Below, in pieces: positions 14,801 through 24,000 of a DNA stretch of 64,000 nt. Within the stretch, counting starts at the first letter, position 1. Each line of letters starts with the position of its first letter. The stretch spans positions 16,985,518 through 17,049,517 of the forward strand of contig NC_065408.1 in NCBI RefSeq assembly GCF_024362695.1, in the 5' to 3' direction. A program made the translations under genes and the position numbers. The stretch comes from Pectinophora gossypiella (Eukaryota > Arthropoda > Insecta > Lepidoptera > Gelechiidae). The notes beneath the pieces were generated by a model. That model ran no database searches and had not been told where the DNA came from. It was given only the letters and a program-made list of their open reading frames with translations.

Positions 14801-16174
14801 ATGACTCATGTAAGACTCTGTACTTACATCAGTAAATAGCAACCGGGACCAACGGCTTAACGTGCCTTCCGAAGCACGGATTCGGACGGCACTTTCGGAT
14901 AATCAGGTAATCAGCCTGTAATATTCTAACCGAAATAGGGATCACAAAGTGATTTTTGTGATATGTCCGGGATTCGAACCCGGGGATCCGGATCGTGAGT
15001 CCAACGCTCAACCACTGGACCATTTCGGAAGGCATGTTACGCTGTTGGTGCCGTTTCGACTTATTGATTTAAGTACGTTGGCTCAATAATAAGCCTAACA
15101 TCAGGGTTTATGAAGTTGTTCATCCACCCTTGCTATAGAGGATTTACATACGTAATTACACTTCTAGTAGGTATTAAAACTTGTGCAGTATTCAAACTTG
15201 ATTTCATTCTTTCCTAGTTACTCATCACCATTTGGCAACAGAAGTAGACAACAGTCATCGATTGGAAGTAATCACTATGAGATGAAACCATACAGTCCAT
15301 CTGGTGATTCCGCGTCCAGTTGCTATACTAATTGTAAGTATCACTGTACGAACATTCATTATTATCCCTACACTCTCCTATAATTCTGACAAATTATATA
15401 CCTTCTTCATTGTCCTCATTTGCGTTAGTGTTATCGCCACGTTCTTAATTGTCCAAATTATAATAATTTTTAAACGGGTCTTTCATTAGATGTAGTGTTT
15501 TAAATGCCTTCATGTATTCGTAATGGATGTGTTAAAACTGTGAATTAATGATTCATGAATGTGAACTATCGTTTGTTTGTTCGTATGCCTTAATAGTTGT
15601 GTCTAGCTCTTTGAAAATGTGAATGACGAATATCGACGTCAGCTACATTGATTTTGATTCAAAATTCAAATATATACATATTCGATTTTTTATGGAAATG
15701 ATATAATTTAGTTCTTACAATGAGAATCAATTCGCATCTTACGAGAAATTAAATCAAATCACATCTCGTGTTAAAACTATTGCAGAAGATAATAATTTAA
15801 ATTATACCCATCAGTATTTGTTATAATATGACATTAAAAACGGTTTTTGGTTGTCTCAAATAAATACCTACAGTAACATAGTACAGTAATAAAATGCACT
15901 TGGGATGTTAATACAGTAATAAAATACACTTAGGACGTGAATAAACAAATTAAAAACATTTCCTACCTTAAAAACTTCATTGTAATATTTTTTTATGTAT
16001 ATTTTAGCAAGGACGATGACGTCACGGTCCAGTGAGTGTTCGTCATCGCAACTAGCAGAGTTGGTGACAGCTTCGCCGTCGCCTATGTCCAAAGTGGACG
16101 TCGCAGTCACTTTGCCACCAGGTTCTTTGGACAGCAGCTATAGAGACAAAATTTGTTTGACTATTGTTAAATAG
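2350..16174 (+). CDS. unc5: Netrin receptor UNC5, 3' part of gene (9 exons, short C-terminus)
   Basis: Type I membrane receptor for netrin that mediates repulsive axon and cell guidance (family knowledge). Joined exons: 2350-2802, 9441-9619, 10176-10254, 11983-12153, 13248-13391, 13676-13810, 14331-14466, 15218-15333, 16008-16174. All junctions are AG/GT and the phases agree throughout, giving about 525 residues. Order: acidic linker, Ig domain (cysteines in LLCRAA and GCECYAW), second Ig domain ending DMANYTCVAENIAG, two TSP1 repeats (WSPWSPW and WSPWGAWSSC), a transmembrane helix, then a cytoplasmic tail with GPDNHYDLPHVRD. The Ig-Ig-TSP1-TSP1-TM order is diagnostic for UNC5. Signal peptide and first exons are upstream of the window. 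The stop comes before any ZU5, UPA or death domain, which UNC5 proteins normally carry, so this is either a short isoform or one of two alternative 3' ends. Introns are full of SINEs and MITEs. Confidence 0.9.
2803..4381 (+). other. unc5 intron, unremarkable part
   Basis: AT-rich intron sequence. I see no conserved gene or recognisable repeat. Confidence 0.5.
4382..4606. mobile_element. Fold-back MITE (family F, about 225 bp)
   Basis: Near-palindrome. The left arm opens ttagtgacatcgtaacgaat and contains gattctgagttcatatcaag; the right arm is its inverse, closing tacgatgtcactaacaccc. Related copies: 42196-42420 (left arm deleted internally) and 57060-57155 (one arm). Confidence 0.75.
4740..5100 (+). 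repeat. SINE-like fragments with degenerate tRNA boxes
   Basis: A tRNA-like block at 4742-4790 (gagtggcaggat, ggttccaatcc), a shared fragment cgtaatccctaatagggtgg at 4882, and another tRNA-like head at 5025-5090 (ggtggtgtaatggttaacac, ggtccaggtttcg). All degenerate. Confidence 0.45.
5730..5990. mobile_element. Possible Helitron-derived fragment
   Basis: Contains aaactactgaaccgattttc and gagtagagtgattcatggg, of the style seen in lepidopteran non-autonomous Helitrons and in the 33839 and 54004 elements (gattcaagaggaaggttta). No clear ends. Confidence 0.3.
5991..7339 (+). other. unc5 intron without recognisable gene
   Basis: AT-rich intron. Includes two similar gaagggtaaggcaaa blocks (6687 and 7145) and a short repeat ttttcgttagttttagatct near 6600 that recurs near 56690 and 59820. 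Confidence 0.4.
7340..7670 (-). repeat. Dispersed repeat G, copy 1
   Basis: Inverse of 39850-40150: both carry aaggtgatccgttttccata (here as complement), aatattactatttatcgg and gtcaaagcctttagagaaa. About 300 bp, unclassified. Confidence 0.7.
8006..8200 (-). mobile_element. Family 2 SINE, 5'-truncated
   Basis: Contains gtccccactgttggggcacg through ccttccgaagcacgg. The 5S-like and tRNA-like parts are missing, replaced by a T-rich run. Confidence 0.75.
8201..9440 (+). other. unc5 intron, no feature seen
   Basis: AT-rich sequence before the Ig2 exon. I see no repeat or gene in it. Confidence 0.5.
9441..9619 (+). CDS. unc5: unc5 exon: first half of second Ig domain
   Basis: Acceptor acccccacag, donor gtaagt at 9620. 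Enters in phase 1 and leaves in phase 0. Encodes YIKKQFSQQP, the first Ig cysteine in SLRCSPPP, and the tryptophan strand LKWTRNG. Splitting Ig2 over two exons agrees with the next exon completing the domain. Confidence 0.88.
10080..10135. repeat. CA-rich microsatellite
   Basis: Interrupted (ac)n run just upstream of the 10176 exon; includes several acacacaca blocks. Confidence 0.7.
10176..10254 (+). CDS. unc5: unc5 exon: second half of second Ig domain
   Basis: Acceptor gtgttcag, donor gtaagt at 10255. Encodes DMANYTCVAENIAGRRESD, the F-G strands of an I-set Ig domain with the second cysteine in YTC. Only 79 bases long; leaves in phase 1. Confidence 0.88.
10490..10955 (+). pseudogene. RTE-type LINE, 3' remnant of reverse transcriptase
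   Basis: An open stretch at 10490-10858 reads LILTYGAKIWSLTA, VCQREMERSVLGV and KLKWDWAGHVCRM. This is the C-terminal pattern of endonuclease-reverse transcriptases of RTE elements (TYGAETW, QRxMERxMLG, KWxWAGHxxR). After a stop the ORF relic continues to agcagtgggattgaacaggc and an aagataagat tail. The RT core is missing; dead 5'-truncated copy. Confidence 0.75.
10985..11213 (-). mobile_element. Family 1 SINE, 3'-incomplete
   Basis: Minus-strand copy with tRNA head near 11155-11213 (gggattagaacctagg as B box complement) and body cttactttcggac variant. The distal tail beyond agtagtaaccggga is mostly lost. Confidence 0.75.
11214..11982 (+). other. unc5 intron
   Basis: AT-rich. A short fragment of SINE family 3 (cagggttcgcttacctgac) sits at 11897. 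Nothing else recognised. Confidence 0.4.
11983..12153 (+). CDS. unc5: unc5 exon: first thrombospondin type 1 repeat
   Basis: Acceptor ag at 11981-11982, donor gtaact at 12154. In phase it reads VNGGWSPWSPW, then CRCGTESRGKRRTRSCTEP and GGAPCRGQ: the WxxW, CxxRxRxC-type pattern of a TSP1 repeat, one per exon as in other UNC5 genes. Cysteine positions are slightly shifted (PCRCG for the usual CSxxCG). Confidence 0.88.
12275..12480 (-). repeat. Repeat H (LINE-like 3' region), copy 1
   Basis: Contains aagagccacgctcttgtcgg, atgctactttttagggaaaa and ggactcctgtcctccgcctc. Matching blocks at 35270-35375 and 38300-38600. The palindromic tip aagagccacgctctt is shared with the end of the ORF at 35499-35774. 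Confidence 0.65.
12635..12790 (-). mobile_element. LINE 3' UTR with TTTGAA-type tail, copy 1
   Basis: Contains the complements of gcagcttcttttc, agttttaggcggat, gacgttcg and gaataaagaaatttttgaat. Same 3' UTR as 43435-43605 on the plus strand. 5'-truncated. Confidence 0.7.
13248..13391 (+). CDS. unc5: unc5 exon: second thrombospondin type 1 repeat
   Basis: Acceptor ctattag, donor gtaagt at 13392. Reads GNSWSPWGAWSSCSIDC followed by RIRRRQC, a second TSP1 repeat with tandem WxxW motifs (C-mannosylation and O-fucosylation context in the family). Phase 1 at both ends, so the repeat could be skipped without a frameshift. Confidence 0.88.
13676..13810 (+). CDS. unc5: unc5 exon: transmembrane segment
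   Basis: Acceptor cactttag, donor gtaagt at 13811. After a short juxtamembrane stretch with Asp-Asp comes a hydrophobic run (YVGVGITVVMLIAGAVILFV) and a basic stop-transfer KYRNGR. Single-pass membrane anchor of the receptor; phase 1 to phase 1. Confidence 0.9.
14331..14466 (+). CDS. unc5: unc5 exon: cytoplasmic tail with YDLPHVRD
   Basis: Acceptor taacacag, donor gtaagt at 14467. Encodes IPKTYPGTGTARSKGNVAPD and then EYWMQGPDNHYDLPHVRD, a cytoplasmic block I associate with insect UNC5. It contains tyrosines that may be phosphorylation sites. Leaves in phase 2. Confidence 0.85.
14708..15030 (-). mobile_element. Family 1 SINE, near complete
   Basis: Minus-strand copy: tail attgtgtgggttatgagat, body ccttccgaagcacgg, and tRNA head with B box complement gggattcgaacccgg and A box complement ctcaaccactggacc. 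Lies in the intron between the 14331 and 15218 exons. Confidence 0.85.
15218..15333 (+). CDS. unc5: unc5 exon: Ser-rich cytoplasmic segment
   Basis: Acceptor tttcctag, donor gtaagt at 15334. In phase it reads SYSSPFGNRSRQQSS, then NHYEMKPYSPSGDSASS: Ser- and Tyr-rich, disordered in character. It ends with a single t. That t would make TAA with the exon at 15:18115, so any longer isoform must pass through the 16008 exon first. Confidence 0.85.
16008..16174 (+). CDS. unc5: unc5 terminal exon of the short form, with internal alternative donor
   Basis: Acceptor tatattttag ends at 16007. Open in the inherited phase, reading SRTMTSRSSECSSSQLAEL through VAVTLPPGSLDSSYRDK to a TAG at 16172-16174. 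Codon use stays exon-like to the stop. A consensus donor GTGAGT lies inside at 16032 (exon would then be 16008-16031, leaving in phase 1). Use of that donor removes the stop and allows splicing to 18115. I cannot tell from sequence which form dominates. Confidence 0.7.
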
Positions 16175-16401
16175 TTCTCATCTAAGTTATAATACTTTGT
16201 TTTTAATTAAATTAATGACGTCTTGTTTTCGTTTTTTGAGGACGGTTCTAGAAAATCGAATGAGTTCTTTTTTCGAAACGTTTTTAAGACTAATAATGTT
16301 AAATTGCATTCTATTATTAAAGACTGGTTAGGCATGATTTTGGAAGCGATTGTACATTGTTTTTAAATGTATAAAATTCGGCAGGGTTGGAATAATTTCA
16401 A

Positions 16402-16407
16402 AATAAA
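16402..16407 (+). promoter_or_regulatory. Candidate polyadenylation signal (short unc5 form)
   Basis: AATAAA about 230 bases after the stop codon, in A-rich context. Proximal candidate. Confidence 0.35.
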
Positions 16408-17060
16408 AAATCTATTGTAACTTGCCAGAAAGCGCCTTACGTTATTGCTTTGTCCGGCCAAGTTATGCATCAAGCAAATAAGACATAATTTACGTGGTGA
16501 AGTATATATCTAGATTCTGGTTTTACAGCCAAGAAAAATACGATGATGTGTCTATATCTGTTTCTACATCAGTTACTCATTCAGTTTTACTTTTTTTATT
16601 CCTAGAACTAGTAATGGCCAGTTTTAGGGTTGTAGTTCACTTATTGAGTCCGAACATCACACAGTTGAAACAGTCACACGATCTTACATTCTTAGATCGA
16701 GATTAATGACTAATCCTCACCCATTTTAAGCTTGCAATTGGAAGATTCAGTCACTTGGCCTACATAAAATAATTTGTTCAATTGCTGTTACTTCGTCATC
16801 GTATTTACAACCACAATTTTGTTAGTTTTTATTCATTTACTATTGAAGATGATTCACACATGATCATTGATATGTATAAGGTTACTTCTAAGGTCAATTT
16901 CTATGTCACTGCCTATATCAGCTAAGACTGAATGTTCATCTTTGTCAGTTCACCATATACTCAATTGCATTTAATATTAACTAGTATTTATTTTAGTTCT
17001 CCTATGACTACTGTTTGTTATTACTTATCATATAAGATCAACGATGTAAATATTGTAATT

Positions 17061-17066
17061 AATAAA
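17061..17066 (+). promoter_or_regulatory. Candidate distal polyadenylation signal (short unc5 form)
   Basis: AATAAA in aattaataaactgtg, followed by T-rich sequence and a tgtgt element. It looks like a typical insect 3' end. Confidence 0.4.
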
Positions 17067-17269
17067 CTGTGATATTTTATTAACATTAAAATTGTGTATA
17101 GAAACTTCTGGATTTGAAATTTTCTTAAAAAAATTATCAGCTAGTGCAGCGTTTTTGAGTCACTTGATACTCTATAGTTGATTAAGAGAAGATTTATACT
17201 TATAAGTGGGTAGTAAACAGTCTGTTGAACACAAATTAATATACCCATTTAAACATACATTCGCTTTTC

Positions 17270-17415
17270 GACTTTTCGCTATCTGCCGTCATTTGTTTTT
17301 TCAACTCGTTATAATCTGAGACCCTTCAAGGCTAGAGTGAATAGGCATTTGCTAGGTAAGTGTAATCCACCCTTGGTCTTACCTTACTTACCATCAAGGG
17401 AGATATTATTTAAAA
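17270..17415 (+). pseudogene. LINE ORF2 C-terminal remnant
   Basis: Contains aactcgttataatctgagac, ggctagagtgaataggcatt and a decayed tail encoding a FKARVNRHLLG-like end. The same block in inverse is at 46215-46320 beside the tandem-repeat LINE tail. Confidence 0.5.
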
Positions 17416-18114
17416 AATAGAGTCGTAAGCAACCACAATATAATACAATTTGCAGTCACATTTAGTAGGAACTCTCGCGATATATCCAATGACAAAACCA
17501 AAAAGAGAACATCACAAGATAATAATTCTCAAGCAATCTACGAAGCAGTGTAACACAACGAGTTCTTTGTAACTGTAAAAGTTGGAATTTTCAAAAAGGA
17601 AAAAATAACGGAAATGACTTTGTGAGTTACAAAGTGTCCCATAATAACAGCATAAATGTCTCACCGAAGAACGTTCATAGTTATTTCTGAACAGGTCATT
17701 AGTCAACTGAAAGTAAAACGGGTACAAAGACATAAAACTAAACACATTTGTCACTTAGCTAGCACTAATTGGCACATTTTAACCTTTGAGATAATTGCAG
17801 GAACTATTGCGGATAGTGAGGGGCTCAGCAAATAAGTTCGTAAGTACATATATAGACCATAATGAAATATGGTACAATCAGAATAGTAAAAACAAAACTG
17901 CAGACTGTTTATCTATTTTTATCTGAAATCAGAAATTATTTTACAATTTATTTGATTATGTAACAAAAATTTGACATAAAAGAGAATTCATTAAATTCGG
18001 GTACACGATTAATAGTTTCGATGAAAATAGCTCATGGTTTGATGCTTACATTCATAATTCGTGAAAATAAGATAAAGAATTTGATTTTTACTGTGTCACA
18101 TTAAATTATTGTAG
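17416..18114 (+). other. Non-repetitive AT-rich stretch
   Basis: No gene or repeat recognised between the LINE remnant and the 18115 candidate exon. Confidence 0.4.
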
Positions 18115-18183
18115 AAGTACGTGACGAATCTGGGGGCACAATAGTGCCCCCGCCAAGACGAGCAAAGCGGAGTGGAAGGGAAG
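18115..18183 (+). CDS. Candidate exon of a longer unc5 form
   Basis: A 69-base GC-rich block in AT-rich surroundings, flanked by acceptor aaattattgtag and donor gtaaat. It is open in only one phase (start phase 1, end phase 1), reading VRDESGGTIVPPPRRAKRSG. That phase matches the internal GTGAGT donor at 16032 of the preceding exon. Not recognised as a conserved domain; it could be a linker before ZU5, or a chance match. Confidence 0.45.
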
Positions 18184-19057
18184 GTAAATATTAATAATAG
18201 GTAGGTACTTACTTATTTGAATTTTGAGAAAGTACCTAAACCCTAAAAATAAACTATATTATTTCCTTGTAATAATTATCTGAACATTATTTTAAGTTAC
18301 TCTGATTGTGATCGTGTACAAAAATGTTCTGTCAAACTACTTAATGATAGAATTAATTTAAAACTAACCCTTACGCAAGCCACCCTAAAAGTGTTATCTT
18401 TTAGAGTTTATGACATTCCTTTAGTAACTGCAAATATTATCAAAAATATAAAAAAAATCGTTAACTAGGTAATATTCATTCGACTTTTTGGGTTTGAATT
18501 AATATTTTGACCATAGATAATTGATATCATTTTGATTAGTCATAATATATGTAGGTTTTCAGGTTTCCCCTATTGGGACTTAAACATACCTGATGAAGGG
18601 AGGGTATGTACTTTACACCTCTGCCTACCCTTTGGGGATACAGACGTGATGTTACAGACGTCACTTAACCAACGTAGTTACAGTCGTATGACCGAATGTT
18701 CTTTTAAAATCCAAACGCCCTGTTTAACCTCTGTGGTTTAACGGCATCATTCAAACCATGTATTTAGTTTAAGGATATAATGAAAAAAAAAAAACTATCG
18801 CGTCCGAAAATCGCGGCCTTCGTAGTTATTGTGTCTCAAGATTTCACGAGTGACGTCATACCACCTATCTAAGAATATGAAACAGGCCATAATGATCCTA
18901 GCCTTTTGTTTCTAATTCAGTTCATATTGAACACAAATAGATCTGTTCACTAGCAAATATTATTGTCTTTGCGTGTGCGTCATACCAAATCCTTTGAATA
19001 ATAAATGAACGAATTGGGAGATTATTTTAGGAAGAATTTTCTTCCTCCATTCGGTTC

Positions 19058-19215
19058 TTTATTAGGGTGTTGCCACATTGAGGCAATTCATTTTAAAAAC
19101 CAATATTGCTATTTCACATAATGTCGACATTGTGCACTTGCTTTTCGCAAATATGACATAGCAATTTATTTTTAACATGAATTATTGCTTCAATGTGGCT
19201 CTTTTAGACCCCCTG
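19058..19215. mobile_element. Fold-back MITE family B, diverged copy
   Basis: Arms caattcatttt...aatattgctatttcaca and an inverse arm ending cttcaatgtggctctttta, with a central gtgcacttgc. Same plan as 42015-42174. Confidence 0.7.
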
Positions 19216-19417
19216 ATTGCACTCTCGTTCGAAGCTTCATCTTAAACTATAGGAGCCCATAAAGAAGTAAGCAAGCGTTAATTGAAAAGTTTCACCGTAT
19301 CTTAAGCGTTTGGATCATCGCGGGTAATTTACGCCACAACTTGCTTCGGTGATTTATTATGTTTCACAACTTGTATATAAACCTTAAACATGAAGCTTAA
19401 ATCTTGAGGGGAGAATT

Positions 19418-19732
19418 TTATGCGGTTGGTAGGAGCTCACGATGCGGAGGCCCCGGGTTCAAATCCCGGTGGAGACATATCACTAAAATTACTTTGTGAT
19501 CCCTAGTTTGGTTAGGAAATTACAGGATAATCACCTGATCGTCCGAAAGTAAGATGATCCGTGCTTCGGAAGGCACGTTAAGCCGTTGGTCCCGGTGACT
19601 TCTTACTGATGTAAGTATGTACTCGATACATTGGGTCATGTCAAGGGTTTTTGGCGGCTCAATAATAACCCTGACTCCAGGGTTGATGAGGTTGGTAATC
19701 CACCACACAACCCACACGATAGAAGAACACTC
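19418..19732 (+). mobile_element. Family 1 SINE
   Basis: tRNA-like head (gctcacgatgcggaggcccc, gggttcaaatcccgg), body gtgcttcggaaggcacgtta and tail ccacacgatagaagaaca. The A box region is partly lost at the 5' end. A SINE family 3 fragment abuts it at 19733-19815. Confidence 0.85.
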
Positions 19733-19974
19733 GAAGTGGAAACCAGCCCAACACTGGTTAGGTCGCATACCTTTGTAACCTATTTCTCGGGAGTGTAGGT
19801 AGGGTTTCCTCGCGATGTATTCCTTCAAACTTAAACTGATTATTATGTCGAATGTACAAATACTACGCCTTACTGAAAAGTTACAAGGAAACAATAAAGT
19901 ATGGCTTATTTACATTTACAAGGCTGCGACATATGGATAAAATATTAACAGTATTATATATTTTTTTAATGATT

Positions 19975-20345
19975 CCGTGATTCGAAAGGCACGTTAAGCC
20001 ATTGGTCCCGGTTATTAGCCGTAAAAACACTTCCACCTAACTACTTTGAAAACTAATATGTAAGGAAATATTTACTTACTTTATGACACATTAAAATCAC
20101 GCCCGTAAACCCTAATGGGGTGAGCAGAGTCAGCTTACAGCCACTATTGATACAGCCAGCTTATGTCCTATGATAGATATGATGAATATCATGGCGACAA
20201 GGGACCAGCCTATTGCCCTTAATAATTGTCCATCAAGTTAGAAAGGACATAATCCCTCTGTCGGATTTTACGACATGCCCGGGAAGACAAGCAGTCGAAC
20301 GTGCTCTATGTTTTTATTCGCTCCCAAAACAGCTAGAAGCACTTA
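19975..20345 (+). repeat. SINE family 1 fragment followed by repeat J
   Basis: 19975-20040 is a family 1 body fragment (aaggcacgttaagcc). 20095-20345 carries cctaatggggtgagcagag, cagccactattgatac and gattttacgacatgcccggg; this block recurs in part at 44735-44890, 57170-57260 and 61685-61765. Probably decayed LINE or SINE. Confidence 0.5.
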
Positions 20346-20526
20346 TTTCGTCGCTGATGTCTCTAACTGGCGTATTTGAAGTTTTTGGCGATTTTTGCTA
20401 CCTTTTGCTATTGTCAAAAAGACATTATTTTAGTAAGCTACTGCAGATACGTCAGTTTGCAAAATAAGCCACAATTTTTGATAAAGTATAATATTTATAT
20501 AAAGTTATTCATTAATTTTGAAAAAG

Positions 20527-20595
20527 AAAATTACAGGTATAACTTAAAATAAAATTAGTATGTGTCTGCAGGAATCGAGACCATTAACTTAAATT
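20527..20595. repeat. Solo end of fold-back element family K
   Basis: One terminal arm: acaggtataacttaaaataa then gtctgcaggaatcgagacc, matching the ends of 36114-36484. The rest of the element is absent. Confidence 0.6.
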
Positions 20596-20971
20596 AAATG
20601 GAATGTGAGTGTGAGTATGTATTTACTAAAGCTAAAAAATAGGGAATATTCTTGTTCCTCCGTAGTCTAAGTAAAAAACGAACAAAAACATTAGAATTTA
20701 ATTTAGTGTAGCAGTGTGAACACGTTCTTATAGCATTTTTTTATTTAACGCGAACTATCTTAACGATAATGTTTTAAATATAATCAGTCGCTTCAACGAC
20801 ATCATAGGGTTAACTATATTAATATAACTAAATTACAAAATTTGCAATTACAATTTAAAAAGCAAGAAATGTAGTTTAGAAATTTACCAAATTATTATAT
20901 TCGTAATAAATAAAATAACTTTGCTTTTTTAAATATATTTTTTAATTAAAAACATTTTGAAAGGAATAAAA

Positions 20972-21099
20972 ATGTTGTTAATATTGCTATTGATGTTTTG
21001 TGACATTTCGCTTGGTAATAGGAAGTTCTATGACACTTATTCTGGAAAACCTATAACAATGGAAGAATTGAGGACACATGATAAGCAGAATAATACATT
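20972..21099 (+). CDS. Peroxidase-like exon 1: start and signal peptide
   Basis: ATG at 20972 is followed by a hydrophobic core of Leu and Ile and a short mature start NRKFYDTYSGKPITMEEL. Donor gtaagt at 21100; leaves in phase 2. The start is chosen because it gives a signal peptide. An upstream non-coding exon cannot be excluded. Confidence 0.85.
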
Positions 21100-24000
21100 G
21101 TAAGTATAAAACAAGTATATAACTTATCTTCTATTCAAAAATCCCTTAATTTATAATGTAACATCTTCTACACGTAATATGATTTTAAGTTGCAACTATT
21201 GAACAATACGGTTTACTTTTTCTATATAAAAATATAAATCATATTAATAAAAACTTTTTAAATGGTCAATTTAGGCTTACAATTTTTACTTAAGGTGCTC
21301 CCAGGATATATTGTAAAAAGAATATTTTAGTCATTAGTAATTAGACTAAAATATTTCAATAATAAGTGTGAATTATATTTTTTTTTTAGTTTGCTATCTA
21401 CGTTTGTAATCTATTTAGATGTCCGTCCATGATTAAAAGTAATATTATTATGAAGTATACATAATTGTGACTAAGTATACGTTTTAGACTAAAATATTTT
21501 AGAAATAAATGTGAATTATAACTGTATTTTTAGTTTGCTATCTACGTTTGTAATCTAATTAGACATTAATAACTAAAAATAATTATTATTCTGAAGTAAA
21601 AATAATTGTAACTGCGTATACGTTTACGTTACGTTACGTGTATAAAAAATAATTTTGGTCATATTAGCTGGTGCGCCATCGAGGTGGCTGACTGCAACCC
21701 TAAAGAAGGAAGGCGTCTGGATGGTACCTGCAACAATCTGAAGCATTTAACCAGGGGAGCGACGCATACCCCCTTCTACAGGGTCTTACCTGCTGTATAT
21801 GGTGATAGTAAGTACCACATCTTTATTTTTTATTTTTTTAACGGGACTTATTGTAGTCGTCGCAGGTTATAGAAAGAAATAATTCAAATTGGGCATTCCG
21901 TCTTGAAAACCAATTTTGCCATTCGACAATTGCTCATATAGGAGTAAATATAATATCATTGTCAAAAGCAATACTGTCTTATGAAAACTCTTATTACGAA
22001 TTCTTTTACAATTGTATAATTAGGCTCCTGAATTGGGATAAGAAAACATTATCTCACGACTGTATTCCATGTTGGGGTAGTTTAGAGGTACATCCATCAC
22101 AAGATGAGCTAATTACTCACGCTTCAACTAGGCTTGTTAGACCAACATGATGGTCGGTAGCCGTATCGTAAATTTCTGATGAGTCGACTTTGGTAGTGAA
22201 AAACCTGATGTAAGTATTTATATCAATTAGCTCTAAGGTTTATAATTTTCGTAGAAAGAGACGGAAAGTGATAATTTATAAAAATAAGTTTTATAAATAT
22301 GACATTGAACCACAATTTTCATGGTAAGTTGCATAAACTTCCTATTATTCTAGTTGAGGTTTCTTTATCTTGATCGGAATTTTGATCAAAAAACAGAAGT
22401 TAAAAAATATATATTATAATAGTTAACTGTTATGTAAAATTCATCAAAGCAAATAAAACTATTTTGTTGTTGATGAAAACTCAAATAATATTATGTAAAT
22501 GCAGTACAAATAATGAATATAATTAAATACATTATTCAGTAATTCATTGTTAAAATAAATACACATGTGAACAGACTAAATCCTTGACTACAGAAAATAA
22601 TGATAGGAAAATTTTACAATTCCATAGTATTTATCTTCGCCTTATAGTGTGAACTACGTTAGCGTCTATTTGAAAAATCACATTCTTATATGACAAAACC
22701 TTGATTTCTTTCAATCCAGAGGGGTTACAAAAGCAACATCAAAGCAATTCATCTATAAAAGCAATATTGCTATTTGACGTCTATGTGCATTGCGCACTTA
22801 CTTTTTACTATATGCGCAAATGTCAAATTGCAATATTACTTTTTTAGATGAATGGATTGGATGTGGCCATTTTAACCCCCCAGGAAAATTCGAGACCGTT
22901 ATATTTACCTGGATTAAAACTAACGTCTATTGCATGTTTTAGTGCATAGTCAGAAGGATTCCGTTCGTTTTGAAACATTGATAAAAACAATTTTAGAGAT
23001 ATTATGTGGTCCAGACAATTAACCTTGTGACCTTGAAGACTTAATAACATGTTTTCCACCGCAGATTTCGAGCCAAGAAAATCTGTGACAGGACAAGACT
23101 TGCCACTAGCTCGACTTGTACGCACTACTCTGCTAGCTGAAGGCAAAGTACCAGACCAGATCTTCACTCAACTCCTCACCTACTACTGGGTGTTTATGTC
23201 TTCTGATATTGCTGCTCTTCATGATACTGGTATTTTTTTTGACGTGACTCATTGTACATATATGGCATTTACAACTTAGGGAGCGTTGGAGGCTCCCACC
23301 CGGTACAACAAATTAAGATCACAGGCCCGAGAGTGCCGCCCAGTGTCACGCAAACCTCGACTCGTAGCGTCCTTTGAAAAGATTGTATCTAAAGAATTAA
23401 TCAACCATATAGGGCTGATAGCAATAAGCAGTAAATGAGGTAAATTCAGCGGGGTCACCCCTGAAATGGCTCATTTAACGATTACTCCCTTACATCAGTA
23501 CGTAGTAACCGGGACCAACGGCTTAACGTGCTTTTCGAAGCACGGATCATCTTACTCAGTCTGTAATGTCCTAACCAAACTAGGGATCACAATGTTATTT
23601 TAGTGATGTGTCCCCACCGGGATTCATACCGGGACCTCCGGATCGTGAGCCCAACGCTCAAGCACTGGACCACAGAAGCCGTTGGATTTTTTATGAAAAT
23701 ATTATTTTCAAGGTCAAAATTACGTGTTAAATTATAATTGTAATGATTTCTACTTTATTGACAGTGAACTACATTGAATGGATTCCCTTCTGCTGCACTG
23801 AAAAAGGCAAAACCGAATATATGTGCACTCCTAACAAAGTGCCCATTGATGACCCTGTCCATCGATTCTCAGGCATTCGATGCCTGAACATGACGAGGCC
23901 AGTTTCTTTCCAGACCTCAGGATGTATTGCTAATAACACTAGTCCAGAAAGGGTATGCTTTGTTGAATACATAATTTTGATTAGAAATCAGGAGAATTAA

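Larger units (their letters stand above)
16175..17095 (+). other. Probable 3' UTR of the short unc5 form
   Basis: AT-rich, free of recognisable repeats and stop-laden in all frames, directly after the TAG. Two AATAAA signals lie at 16402 and 17061. It could instead be intron if the longer form is the only real one. Confidence 0.45.

Noticed and set aside
14930..15030. tRNA gene on the minus strand
   Set aside because: Same reason: head of a family 1 SINE. All other tRNA-like heads (19430, 23640, 24260, 34940, 38890, 58070) are also SINE parts.
19520..19894. 124-residue minus-strand frame
   Set aside because: Lies on a SINE family 1 body and a family 3 fragment.
22844..23167. 107-residue minus-strand frame
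   Set aside because: Covers peroxidase exon 3 antisense and a MITE; no protein-like composition.
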